This document shows, piece after piece, positions 1 through 9,085 of a stretch of 64,000 bases of DNA. The notes under the pieces were generated by a model. The model had not been told where the DNA came from. It saw only the letters and a program-made list of their open reading frames with translations, and did not search any database. Origin of the DNA: Herbaspirillum seropedicae (GTDB lineage Bacteria; Pseudomonadota; Gammaproteobacteria; Burkholderiales; Burkholderiaceae_D); assembly GCF_001040945.1 (NCBI RefSeq), contig NZ_CP011930.1:3901021-3965020 (forward strand). The letters are read 5' to 3'. The position numbers were made by a program, and so were the translations under genes. Position 1 is the first letter of the stretch. The number at the start of each line of letters is the position of its first letter.

Positions 1-2043
1 CATGCCCGATGGGACTGTCAGCTCCGCCATGGTGATCCGGTTCGCACCGAGATGTTTCAGTTCGACGAGAGCGACAGCAACCTGTTGCATCGCCGCTGGG
101 AGGACGCGGGCTGGCATTACCACTACGAACATCAGGCGGACGGCCATCAATTGAGACTGTCGGATGATTCGACCTATGCCAAACCGATCGATGGAACAGG
201 TCAAGTCCCCTTCCAGCGCCATGGCGGCGCCATCGAGGAAGATGGCATGGCCCAATGGTCTGCGGTGCGCCAGTTCCAACCCTCCAGCACACGCCTCTCC
301 AGCTATGATTTCAAGGCGGCGCGGCCACAAGAGGTGGAAGTACCGACACTGAACAAGCAAGGCGCGGTACTACAGGTAGAACATTATGAATATGCAGGCG
401 CCTACGGATTCGCCAATCGTGACGACGGCGACCGCCAAAGTCGCCTGCGCATGGAGGAGTTCGAGGCCGCGGCGCAGGTGTTCGAGGGCACGGGCAATTG
501 CCGCTTTCTCCAGCCGGGCCGGACCTTCCGCCTGACAGGACACTTTTCGGGATCGGCGGCCTCGCATGACCACGACCGGGATCCGGAATTGCTGATCATC
601 AGCGTGGAGCACAGTGCGACCAACAATTATCTGCAGGACTCGGAAACACCACCTTTCTATGCCAACCGCGTGCGCTGCGTGCGCAAACGCATCCCGTGGC
701 GTCCTGGTCGCAGCTATTACAGTCAGCCGACCGCCTTGCTCGGCATACAGACCGCCACCGTCGTCGGTCCCGCCGGAGAAAACCTCCATGTGGATGAGTA
801 TGGCCGGGTCAAGGTGCAGTTCCACTGGGACCAGATCGGCCGCAACGATGAACGCAGCTCAGCATGGCTGCGGGTCGCCAGCAGTTGGAGTGGTGGCGAG
901 CAGGGCCTTGTGTCCGTCCCCCGGATCGGGCAACTGGTGATCGTGCAGTGGCTAGGCGGCCATCCGGATCGCCCGATCATTACCGGCTCGGTGGTGAATC
1001 AGCTCAACATGCCGCCTTGGACCTTGCCTTCCCAGTCGGCCTTGTCCGGCATGCGCAGCCGCGAACTGGCGCCCCGGACGGGCAACGCACCTGGCGGACG
1101 ATCCGGCCATGTGCTCTTCGACGACACCCATGAGGCCATCCAGACACAGGTGCGCAGCGATGCCTTCGACAGCCAGCTGGCGCTGGGCCATATCACCCGC
1201 ATCGAACGCCATGCCGGTCGGCAGGACGCCAGGGGCGAAGGCTTCGAGTTACGCACGGACGCCCATGGTGTTGTCCGTGCCGCACAGGGCCTATTACTCA
1301 CCAGCGAGCCGCGGCCAAAGGCACATAGACACACCACCGACATAGGTGAAACCGTCGCCCGCCTCACACAGGCGCGCGGCACCGTGGAGAGTCTGAGCAA
1401 GCTGGCCCAGGAACACGAGGCACAAGACAAAAATGCCGATCAGTACGATGCTGCACAGGCGATCAAAGCACAAAACGATGCTATCAAAGGTGACGGAGCC
1501 GCCAAGGGCGGTCGCTTCCCTGAGTTGACCGAACCGCATCTGGTTCTCTCCAGCCCTAGCGGCATCGAGGCCAGTTCAGGCGCGTCCACCCACCTGGCCA
1601 GCGCTGAACATGCCGCCCTCACTGCCGGCAGCCACATTTCCTTGGCTGCCGGCAAATCCTTCTTTGCCAGCGCCGCCGAAAAACTGTCGCTGCTGGCCTA
1701 TCGGCTCGGCGCCAAGCTCATCGCGGCCAGCGGACGGGTCGAGATCCAGGCGCAGAACGATGGCATGGAGCTCCTCGCGCAAAAGGTGGTGGACATCATC
1801 AGCACCCGCGACTGGATCAATCTCAAGGCCAAGAAAGGCATCCGTCTCAATGGAGGGGGCAGCGAACTGGTGATTGCCGAGGGCATCACCGGCTTTACGC
1901 AAGGCGCGCATCACGTCCATGCCGCCGATCACCAAACCCTGGGCCCGCAGGGCAGGCCCGCCGAATTCCCCGGTTCACGGCTCTGCCCTGCGCGCGCCAG
2001 CGGTGCGGCGCAGTCCGGCAGCGCCAGTGTTGTGCTGTCCTGA
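1..2043 (+). CDS. vgrG: T6SS spike protein VgrG (5' end cut by the window)
   Basis: The reading frame is open from the first base, so the start lies upstream and about 680 codons are visible. VgrG forms the trimeric needle tip of the type VI secretion system and carries effectors into target cells. The visible part begins in the gp27-like region (WHYHYEHQADG). It continues into a gp5-like OB-fold with GENLHVDEYGRVKVQFHWD and WSGGEQGLVSVPRIGQ at about visible residues 255-310. It ends in a DUF2345-type beta-helix region rich in Ala/Gly/Ser, roughly residues 490-640. No extra catalytic domain is evident at the C-terminus, so cargo is probably loaded through the adaptor encoded 17 bases downstream. 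The methionine at base 52 is internal to the conserved region and is not the true start. Confidence 0.95.
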   Translation, partial: HARWDCQLRHGDPVRTEMFQFDESDSNLLHRRWEDAGWHYHYEHQADGHQLRLSDDSTYAKPIDGTGQVPFQRHGGAIEEDGMAQWSAVRQFQPSSTRLSSYDFKAARPQEVEVPTLNKQGAVLQVEHYEYAGAYGFANRDDGDRQSRLRMEEFEAAAQVFEGTGNCRFLQPGRTFRLTGHFSGSAASHDHDRDPELLIISVEHSATNNYLQDSETPPFYANRVRCVRKRIPWRPGRSYYSQPTALLGIQTATVVGPAGENLHVDEYGRVKVQFHWDQIGRNDERSSAWLRVASSWSGGEQGLVSVPRIGQLVIVQWLGGHPDRPIITGSVVNQLNMPPWTLPSQSALSGMRSRELAPRTGNAPGGRSGHVLFDDTHEAIQTQVRSDAFDSQLALGHITRIERHAGRQDARGEGFELRTDAHGVVRAAQGLLLTSEPRPKAHRHTTDIGETVARLTQARGTVESLSKLAQEHEAQDKNADQYDAAQAIKAQNDAIKGDGAAKGGRFPELTEPHLVLSSPSGIEASSGASTHLASAEHAALTAGSHISLAAGKSFFASAAEKLSLLAYRLGAKLIAASGRVEIQAQNDGMELLAQKVVDIISTRDWINLKAKKGIRLNGGGSELVIAEGITGFTQGAHHVHAADHQTLGPQGRPAEFPGSRLCPARASGAAQSGSASVVLS

Positions 2044-2060
2044 TTGTGCGAGGAGAACGC

Positions 2061-2954
2061 ATGCAAGCCATTTCGTTTCCCGATGAGGTCATCACCCATG
2101 GCCAGGTGCTGGTGGAACCGGCCAATCTGGATCCGCGCTCGCCCTTGCACGAACTGCCCATGCACGTGTGCGAAGTCGGGCGGATCAAGGACGCGGATGA
2201 CCTGACGCCCAGGCTCATCGACATGGCCACGCTCACTGCCGACCAGCAGCAATGGATGACCACAGCGCTGCGCAGTGCGCCCCATGCAGAAGAGCCTCCC
2301 ATCCTGTGTGCCTGGCTGGAGAGCGCAGCGGATCCCGAGCGCCTCGTGCGCAGCGTCACACGCTTCCTGATCGGCCCCGGCGTGGAGGACCGCCAGATCT
2401 ACTGGCGCTATTACGACCCACGCGTGCTGGCACTAACCCTGCAATTATTCTCTGACGAACAAACCCGCGCCCTGCTGGGGCCGGTCACGCAGTGGCGCTT
2501 TCCCTGGAGCGGCCACTGGTGGAGCGTCACCGGGCCGGGCGAGGAGGTCGACGTGCTTGGCGGTAGTCGGCCGGCCTGGCCCGACGCCAGCCAGTGGCAC
2601 AGCCTGGCGCACTGCGATGTGCTCGACAGGGTCCTGCGGCAGCTGCCGGAGAAGCTGGCCGCGTGCACGCCGCCGGAAATCCTGCTGTATCTGCGGCGCG
2701 GCGATTCGGCCTTGATGCGCGCACGAAAGGTACTCAAGCTCACCGACCCCGGTGAACTGACGGAGTACGCCTTACATTGCCTGCGCTATGGCAGCGCTTT
2801 TCTGGACCATCCCCCACTGCATGGTGCCTGGCCTGCGCTGGCCAGTGGCGAGCTCAGCTGGAACGCCCTGCTCCAGCGGCTCGGTCCGGATGATTATCGG
2901 CAGATGGACGCTGTGCGTCATCTGATTTCCCCTACCACAGGAGCAGCACGATGA
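2061..2954 (+). CDS. DUF4123 family T6SS adaptor/chaperone
   Basis: This 297-residue protein resembles the DUF4123 family (Tap/TEC), cytoplasmic adaptors that load a cognate effector onto VgrG and are typically encoded between vgrG and the effector gene. That is exactly its position here. I chose the ATG at 2061 because AGGAG at 2051-2055 sits five bases upstream; a GTG at 2046 is also in frame but poorly placed. The segment CAWLESAADPERLVRSVTRFL and the later WRYYDPRVL are typical of the family. The stop codon overlaps the start of the next gene (ATGA at 2951-2954), indicating translational coupling with the effector. Confidence 0.85.
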   Translation: MQAISFPDEVITHGQVLVEPANLDPRSPLHELPMHVCEVGRIKDADDLTPRLIDMATLTADQQQWMTTALRSAPHAEEPPILCAWLESAADPERLVRSVTRFLIGPGVEDRQIYWRYYDPRVLALTLQLFSDEQTRALLGPVTQWRFPWSGHWWSVTGPGEEVDVLGGSRPAWPDASQWHSLAHCDVLDRVLRQLPEKLAACTPPEILLYLRRGDSALMRARKVLKLTDPGELTEYALHCLRYGSAFLDHPPLHGAWPALASGELSWNALLQRLGPDDYRQMDAVRHLISPTTGAAR

Positions 2955-5464
2955 ACGGATGCAATTTCTGCGACAAGAAAGGCTTGCTGATCTATCCGGT
3001 GCGCTATGCCGTGGCCAGTCCTTATGGCGCGGCAGGAGTACCGGGGCTTTCCGGCAATTTCAAGATCGAGGGCGCACCGCAGTCTGCCGGTGCGGCGAAA
3101 TACAGCTTGCGGGCGCTGCGTCCTGGCTATCTCTATACCTATGACGAGAAGCGCAGACGGCTCAAGGCTTATGTGGTCATGCCGACCGGACACCTTTGGC
3201 ACTATCCGCTGGAGTACAACCCGCCCCATCCGGCGAAGCTCCGTTTTGCCTGCACCGATCCAGGCGAGCTGGTGCGCGCCTATTGCGTCGACATCCCCCA
3301 CACGGCGTCCGACCCGGCCGGCAACTTCTGGATCGGCTGGTCCAATGTGCAATGGACCAAGGCCTTGCTAAAGAAGGTCAGTGACGCGGGCTGGCGCAAG
3401 AAGCACATGCAGTGCATCGATATCCCGGCGATGCTGGCAGGCAGTGCGGTCCATACCGGCGAGTTCAACGCGAGTGCGGACAAGGTGGCGCATTTCGTAG
3501 CGGACGAAGCCGCCATGAAAAAGGCCTACGCCTTCAGCAACACGCCCATTGAATCCGAGACACGCAAGCTCGCCACTGCCGTGCGTTTCAAGGCGATCAT
3601 GGCGGAGCACGGGCCGCATCACAAAGGTTACATTGCCGCGCTCAATGATCCGGTCGGAATGACCAACGACTTGAGTGAATTGACGATGCCGGACTTGCAG
3701 GCCGGGTTCGATGAAAAGATGCATCAGTCAAAAATGATTGCCGACCTTTTGACGATCACCGAGCAAAGCGTGCGCAAGCAGGCTCGGGAAGACGTCGAGT
3801 TCAGCGACAAGGTTGCGGAGATGTCGGCCAACCATCCTGATGGCGACACCTACAACAGTGCGAAGACCGTGTTCGCAATGATTAAGGCGGGCGGCCCCGG
3901 ACGCTATGCCGAAAAGCAGAGGGAAAAGCGGAAAAAGTATGGGGAAGATCAGGCCGGCCGCATGCAGGCCGCTGAAGACGAGGCATGGTATGACCTGACA
4001 CATGACAATGACAAGCCGACGCTGGACATGAAACGAATCGAGGAGTTTCCCGCGCAGTACGAAGCCGCACTCAGGGAATTCGAACCGCGCTTTCTACAGC
4101 TGGTGATGGCGCATCTTGGCTGGCTCAAGAGCGAGCAATTAGCGAACTGGATGGAGGGCGTTCATGACGATGCCGATATCCGCAGTGGTTATGCTTACAG
4201 CGAATCAATGTCGCAATGCATCGGCAAGGCCGCTTGCTCCAAGCCATGTATTGAGCAGCTTACGCGATGGATCTCCAGCGACGATCTCAAGGACCGGCGC
4301 AACTTGTATGGCCGCGCCCTGCTGTTCAATCAGGCCGATATCATCGCCGCGACTGAGACGCAGCTCAAGGGCAGCGATATCCAGTTCGAGAACATCCTCA
4401 ACGTCTACAAGGGTGCTGTTGAGCGGTTGCACGATCCGATGATTGAGGAGCAACTGATTGATCGTTTGGCGCTGACAACAGGTAATGTAGTTTCAAAGGC
4501 CATCAGTGAAAACAGCAATGTCCTGGCGCGAGGACTGGGGAGAATCCACCTTCATCTGCTCGGTGGTGCCGCCATCAAGATCAGCGACATGAGAAGTGAA
4601 GACGTGGTGCACTGGGCTCTCTCTCAGGCACGCGAACAGGGTATCAAACTTGAGACACGTCGACAGCAAACCAGAGCAGACGCCCGCCAAGAGGTAGCCC
4701 GCGTACGCAAGGAAGTCAAGGAAGCTAAGGTGGGTCAGCGCTTCATCGCCTACGAGTTGGATATCGCCAAACTTGAAAAGGAAGGGCGCATCGCACCGGG
4801 AAGCATCAAGGGCATTGGCCTTCCTGGCGTTGCCATGGCGCAGAAGTGGCTTGGGTCTGGATCACCGCGTGATTTCAAGCTTGGCGTGGTGACCATGATC
4901 GTACAGATGGTGGCTCTCACATTTGCGACGAAAGATCTTGCGAACAACGATCAATTCAACCGGCTAGAAACACGCTTGAAAGTAACGCTGGCAATCGTCA
5001 GCCTGACAGCGACCATTGTAGAAATTGCAGCGGTAAGCGCTGACCCAGCGATGGAGCATCCATTGGGAGCGTTTATTCGGAGGCAATGGGCGGTGAGCGA
5101 AAAGGCTTTAGAAAGAATAATAAAAGGAGCTAGATTTTTCGGGGCTCTCGCAGGAGTCGTGGCAGGTTTCTACGACATCTTGGTCAACTCATCAAATGCC
5201 AATAAGGCCGGGGACGAAAGGCTATCCGATCTATATTTCATCAATGGAATATTGGGAATAGTGCTCCCGGCCGCGATCTATTTCTCGATAGGCGCAATAG
5301 CTTGGCCTCTCTTCATTTTTTCTTTCGTGGTAGGAATCGCAATAGCTTATTACAACGCCAGCGCATTAAAGAATTGGGTGGCCCGCTGCGAATTTTCAAC
5401 CGGTGAAAAGTACAACTCCTTTGAGATGCAATTGAAAGCATTTAACGATGCGACGGGAGGATGA
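2951..5464 (+). CDS. VasX/BTH_I2691-like T6SS membrane effector
   Basis: This 837-residue protein opens with CNFCDKKGLLIYPVRYAVA, the Cys-x-x-Cys plus YPVRYAVA signature of the VasX N-terminal domain found in T6SS effectors of the BTH_I2691 type. The middle (about residues 230-620) is charged and helical with coiled-coil-like stretches. Hydrophobic segments cluster at about 641-661, 675-696, 726-745 and 760-803, then a short polar tail follows. A soluble N-terminal half with C-terminal membrane segments is the architecture of colicin-like pore-forming T6SS effectors. Membrane permeabilisation is therefore the inferred activity. It overlaps the DUF4123 gene by four bases and is followed by three small membrane-protein paralogues. 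Base composition becomes more AT-rich in its last third. Confidence 0.82.
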   Translation: MNGCNFCDKKGLLIYPVRYAVASPYGAAGVPGLSGNFKIEGAPQSAGAAKYSLRALRPGYLYTYDEKRRRLKAYVVMPTGHLWHYPLEYNPPHPAKLRFACTDPGELVRAYCVDIPHTASDPAGNFWIGWSNVQWTKALLKKVSDAGWRKKHMQCIDIPAMLAGSAVHTGEFNASADKVAHFVADEAAMKKAYAFSNTPIESETRKLATAVRFKAIMAEHGPHHKGYIAALNDPVGMTNDLSELTMPDLQAGFDEKMHQSKMIADLLTITEQSVRKQAREDVEFSDKVAEMSANHPDGDTYNSAKTVFAMIKAGGPGRYAEKQREKRKKYGEDQAGRMQAAEDEAWYDLTHDNDKPTLDMKRIEEFPAQYEAALREFEPRFLQLVMAHLGWLKSEQLANWMEGVHDDADIRSGYAYSESMSQCIGKAACSKPCIEQLTRWISSDDLKDRRNLYGRALLFNQADIIAATETQLKGSDIQFENILNVYKGAVERLHDPMIEEQLIDRLALTTGNVVSKAISENSNVLARGLGRIHLHLLGGAAIKISDMRSEDVVHWALSQAREQGIKLETRRQQTRADARQEVARVRKEVKEAKVGQRFIAYELDIAKLEKEGRIAPGSIKGIGLPGVAMAQKWLGSGSPRDFKLGVVTMIVQMVALTFATKDLANNDQFNRLETRLKVTLAIVSLTATIVEIAAVSADPAMEHPLGAFIRRQWAVSEKALERIIKGARFFGALAGVVAGFYDILVNSSNANKAGDERLSDLYFINGILGIVLPAAIYFSIGAIAWPLFIFSFVVGIAIAYYNASALKNWVARCEFSTGEKYNSFEMQLKAFNDATGG

Positions 5465-5467
5465 CCT

Positions 5468-6544
5468 ATGGATGAACGTATATTTCAATTCAAATCAGGC
5501 CAAGCCATACCTGAATGGGACCTAAGACATCGTCTCCATATTCAAAGATCTGTTGGTCCTGAACGGAAAGACTCATCTACGATCTTCAGAATCAATTCCA
5601 GTTACATGGATGTTACAGATCAACCCTATCGGGATCGTCAATGGCAGGCTGCTGGGGTGCTCACCTTTCTCCTGGGAATCGCTGCATCACTTTTTTATGG
5701 CACCAGCGTCATGCAAAACTCAAGCAACAATCCTGATAGCGATCCGATCATGTCAATTTTCTTAGTAATGGCAGCAATTTCAATGTTGGGATTTTTTTCC
5801 TTCAAATACGGTCGAGACGAATTCTTCTCATTGAAACGCCGTCCTATCCGCTTTGATCGAAAACAGAAAAAAATCTATGCCATCCGCCGTCGCAGATTCT
5901 TCGCCAAGCCGGGTCAAGGCGATATCACATGGGAAGTTCCCTGGGATGAAAACGCCATCTTCTGTATCCATCGCGGCGTGGTCCATCACCGGCACGTCTA
6001 CCATATTCGACACTACGAGGTTGACCAGGACGGCAATGTATTGCGTGCATTCTCGATCGGTCGAAAATGGGAAGGTGATGAAAGCCTGGAAGATCTTCTC
6101 TCGCAATGGAACTACTGGTGCTGGTACATGAATCACGGCCCTGCGGAGTTACCCAAGCCCCTCCTCTTCTTCAAGGAAAAAGAGAACATGCTGGAGAGCT
6201 TTCTATTCTGCATGTATGACTTCGGTATGCGCGCCAGCGCAGCCTACCGCATCATTATGATGCCGGCCATTCTTCTGATGACCAGTCACCGCTTGATGGC
6301 GCTCTGGACTTGCCGCGCACCGATCTGGCCTGACGCTGTTGTCAAGGTCAGCGCCATTGAACCTGACGATCCTTTCGACCAACCTTCGGGCCCCACTCCG
6401 GTAGGTTGGGCCGAGACAACACATGCCATTGATCGCAACGAATATCCCGATGGCGACAAAAGAGAAATGAAAAACTGGAGTGGAGAAAAGAATCCTACAG
6501 TTAACGCTCTACTCTGGGCCAAAGACGTTCCTCCTGAACATTAA
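5468..6544 (+). CDS. DUF6708-like membrane protein, copy 1 (candidate immunity protein)
   Basis: A 358-residue protein starting MDERIFQFKSGQ, with a strong ribosome site (GGGAGGATGACCT before the ATG), three bases after the effector stop. Two hydrophobic segments lie at about residues 61-85 and 97-115, and a weaker one near 258-280. A central basic motif RRPIRFDRKQKKIYAIRRRRFFAKPGQ is followed by WEVPWDENAIFCIHRG. It resembles the family I know as DUF6708, whose function is not established. Its position after a VasX-like effector, membrane nature and tandem duplication suggest immunity against the pore-former, but this is inference only. The family could instead contribute to effector delivery. 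Confidence 0.7.
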   Translation: MDERIFQFKSGQAIPEWDLRHRLHIQRSVGPERKDSSTIFRINSSYMDVTDQPYRDRQWQAAGVLTFLLGIAASLFYGTSVMQNSSNNPDSDPIMSIFLVMAAISMLGFFSFKYGRDEFFSLKRRPIRFDRKQKKIYAIRRRRFFAKPGQGDITWEVPWDENAIFCIHRGVVHHRHVYHIRHYEVDQDGNVLRAFSIGRKWEGDESLEDLLSQWNYWCWYMNHGPAELPKPLLFFKEKENMLESFLFCMYDFGMRASAAYRIIMMPAILLMTSHRLMALWTCRAPIWPDAVVKVSAIEPDDPFDQPSGPTPVGWAETTHAIDRNEYPDGDKREMKNWSGEKNPTVNALLWAKDVPPEH

Positions 6545-6603
6545 AGCATCGGCAAAAAAAACGTATCTCGCAAAGGCGGGAACCAGAACGACGTGGGGCA
6601 AGA

Positions 6604-7680
6604 ATGGACGAACGCATATTCCAATTCAAAAAAGGCCAGCCAATTCCAGAATGGGATTGGCAGCATCGCTTAAGCATTGACCAGCCTGTTGGCCCTGAAT
6701 GCAAAGATACCGGCACGATCTTCAGAATCAATTCCACTTATATGGACGTCACTGATCAACCCTACATGGATAGGCAGTGGCAAGCCGGTGGGGTGCTCGT
6801 TGCCTGCATCGGCATCGCTGCATTTCTCTCGTTTTCGATAAGCGCAGTACGCCATTCCCTCATCACGCGTCAAAGCATTCCAATGCTGACGATCTTCATC
6901 GTTGTATTCGCGCTGTCCGCCTTAGCGTTTATCGCCTTCAAATATGGACGCGACGAATTCTTCGCATTGAAGCGACGTCCTATCCGCTTCAATCGTAAAG
7001 AGAAAAAAATCTACGCCGTCCGTCGTCGGAGATTCTTCGCCAAGCCAGGTCAAGGAGACGTCACCTGGGAAATTCCCTGGAATGAACATTCGATTTTCTG
7101 TATTCATAGGGGAACATCCAACCACCAGAATACCTATCACATTCGACATTACGAATTAGATGAAGACGGCAAGGTTGTGCGAGCGTTTGCGCTCGGTCGA
7201 AAGTGGGAAGCCAAGGAAAACCTCCAAGGTTTGCTCTCTCAATGGAATTACTGGTGCTGGTATATGAATCGAGGTCCGGCTGAATTACCCAAGCCGCCGC
7301 TCTTCTTCAGCGAGCGCGAAAATACCCAGGAGAGTTTCCTTTTTTGCTTGTACGACTTCGGCCTGCGAGCCAGCGCTTCGTACCGAATTGCGATGATGCC
7401 ATTCATCCTAGTTCTAACCAGTCATCGTCTCATGGCGATGTGGACCTGCCGTGATCCTATCTGGCCAAAGTCAGTGGAAGATTTCTGCGTACTTGAACCT
7501 GACGATCCTTACGATCAACCGAACGGCAATACACCCATCGGTTGGGGAGCCACCGTGCTTGCGAAACAACGTGAGCAATATCCCCACGATCCAAAGTGTG
7601 AAATGGAAACATGGCGCGGTGAAAAAGATCCTGCTCTGAATGCCTTGCTTTGGGCTGCAGACATTCCTCCACGAAATTAG
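6604..7680 (+). CDS. DUF6708-like membrane protein, copy 2
   Basis: A 358-residue paralogue of the preceding gene, same length and colinear throughout. It shares FRINSTYMDVTDQPYMDRQWQAGG, RRPIRFNRKEKKIYAVRRRRFFAKPGQGDVTWEIPW and the C-terminal WRGEKDPALNALLWA. The hydrophobic segments after residue 60 differ most from copy 1, so any partner specificity may lie in the membrane part. The ATG at 6604 follows a GGGGCAAG ribosome site. The 59-base gap from copy 1 shows no terminator, so the genes are probably co-transcribed. Function unknown; see copy 1. Confidence 0.7.
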   Translation: MDERIFQFKKGQPIPEWDWQHRLSIDQPVGPECKDTGTIFRINSTYMDVTDQPYMDRQWQAGGVLVACIGIAAFLSFSISAVRHSLITRQSIPMLTIFIVVFALSALAFIAFKYGRDEFFALKRRPIRFNRKEKKIYAVRRRRFFAKPGQGDVTWEIPWNEHSIFCIHRGTSNHQNTYHIRHYELDEDGKVVRAFALGRKWEAKENLQGLLSQWNYWCWYMNRGPAELPKPPLFFSERENTQESFLFCLYDFGLRASASYRIAMMPFILVLTSHRLMAMWTCRDPIWPKSVEDFCVLEPDDPYDQPNGNTPIGWGATVLAKQREQYPHDPKCEMETWRGEKDPALNALLWAADIPPRN

Positions 7681-7688
7681 GAATTCCC

Positions 7689-8772
7689 ATGGATGAACGT
7701 GCGTTCCCCTATAAAGTCGGCCAGCCTGTTCCTGAATGGGATTTGAGGCACCGCCTGCCCATCGAGAAACCAGTCAGTTCCGAATGCCAAGATGCCGGCA
7801 CCATCTTCCGAATCAACTCCACTTACATGGATGTGACGGATCAGCCATATATGTATCGGCAAGATCAAGTCTTTTTAGTACTGATCTTCGCTTTTACTTC
7901 GGTAATTCTCGCGGTGGCTCCAATATGGCTTTTTTCAAACTCCGTACCAGACCTGGACATAGGGACGGTTGTCATCTTCGGTATCGCCATCGGCACATCG
8001 ATACATTACGCACGGATTACCTTCAAGCATGGGCGAGACGAATTCTTTTCATTGCGCCGCCGTCCTATCCGCTTTCATCGGAAAGATAAAAAGATCTACG
8101 CCATCCGACGCCGCCGGTTCTTTGCAAAACCAGGCCAGGGCGATGTCACATGGGAAGTTCCCTGGAATGACAGTTCCATTTTCTGCATCCACTACGGCAT
8201 GGTTCATTTCAGACGTGTCTACCATATTCGATGCTATGAGGTCGATCAAAACGGTAACGTCATACGTGCTTTTTCCATCGGCCGGAGTTGGCAGGAGCAC
8301 GAAGGATTGGAGGGTCTACTAGCCCAATGGAACTATTGGTGCCGGTACATGAATCAAGGCCCCGGGGGAATTGCCATCGCCGCGACTCTACTTCAAGGAG
8401 CGGGAAGACAGAGCAGAGAGCTTCCTTTTTTGCATCGGTGGTTTTGACGTACGCATCGGTCCGATCTTTCTTCGGCTGTTAATCATACCGTTCGTTCTGA
8501 TGGAGACCAGTCACCGCCTTCTGGCACTCTGGACTTGCCGGGATCCAATCTGGCCTGACGCAGTGGCCAAGCTCAGTGCCATTGAAACCGACGATCCTTT
8601 CGATCAACCGTCAGGGCGCACTCCGGCAGGTTGGGCGGAGACAACACATGCCATTGATCGCAACGAGTATCCCAACGGCGACAAACGAGAAATGAAAAAC
8701 TGGCACGGCAAAAAAGACCCCGCCGCCAACGCTCTGCTCTGGGCACAAGACACCCCACCCCTCCTCAAATGA
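7689..8772 (+). pseudogene. DUF6708-like membrane protein, copy 3, frameshifted
   Basis: The third tandem paralogue starts with MDERAFPYKVGQ at 7689 (AGGAATTCCC upstream) and is colinear with copies 1 and 2 through RRPIRFHRKDKKIYAIRRRRFFAKPGQ. It then loses frame at a C4G5 tract (8360-8368). In the first frame it ends at 8447 after an unrelated tail. The conserved C-terminal half resumes in another frame from about 8371 (LPSPRLYFKEREDRAESFLF) and ends at 8772 with DPAANALLWAQDTPPLLK. Deleting one G restores a continuous protein of about 360 residues. This may be a real pseudogene, a phase-variable homopolymer or a sequencing error. The downstream half shows no sign of decay. Confidence 0.75.
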
Positions 8773-8781
8773 AAGCCCCCC

Positions 8782-9045
8782 ATGAAAGACCAACAAGGTA
8801 GAGCCGTGATCCGCCTGGGTGACAAGACCTCCCACGGCGGCGAAGTGATTTCAGCCAGCGATACGCTCAAGGCCATGGGCAAAGGCGTTGCGCTTGAAGG
8901 GGATATGACGACCTGCCCCAAGTGCAAGGGGCAATTCGCCATCCAGCCAGGCGGTGGCAACAGCACCCGCAAACATCATGGCAAACAAGTCGCCTATCAC
9001 GGAGATACGACGACCTGCGGCGCCAGCCTGATTGCATCGCTTTAA
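8782..9045 (+). CDS. PAAR domain protein, T6SS spike tip
   Basis: An 87-residue protein with the PAAR features RLGDKTSHGGEVI near the start, CPKCKGQF in the middle and AYHGDTTTCGASLIASL at the end. PAAR proteins fold into a metal-binding cone that caps VgrG and sharpens the T6SS spike. No additional effector domain is attached. It closes the vgrG-adaptor-effector-paralogue cassette and is nine bases from the third paralogue, so it is probably in the same transcript. The ribosome site before the ATG at 8782 is weak. Confidence 0.88.
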   Translation: MKDQQGRAVIRLGDKTSHGGEVISASDTLKAMGKGVALEGDMTTCPKCKGQFAIQPGGGNSTRKHHGKQVAYHGDTTTCGASLIASL

Positions 9046-9085
9046 GCGCTTTAATCGCTTCAGGCCGTCACGGCAAGCAAGACCA

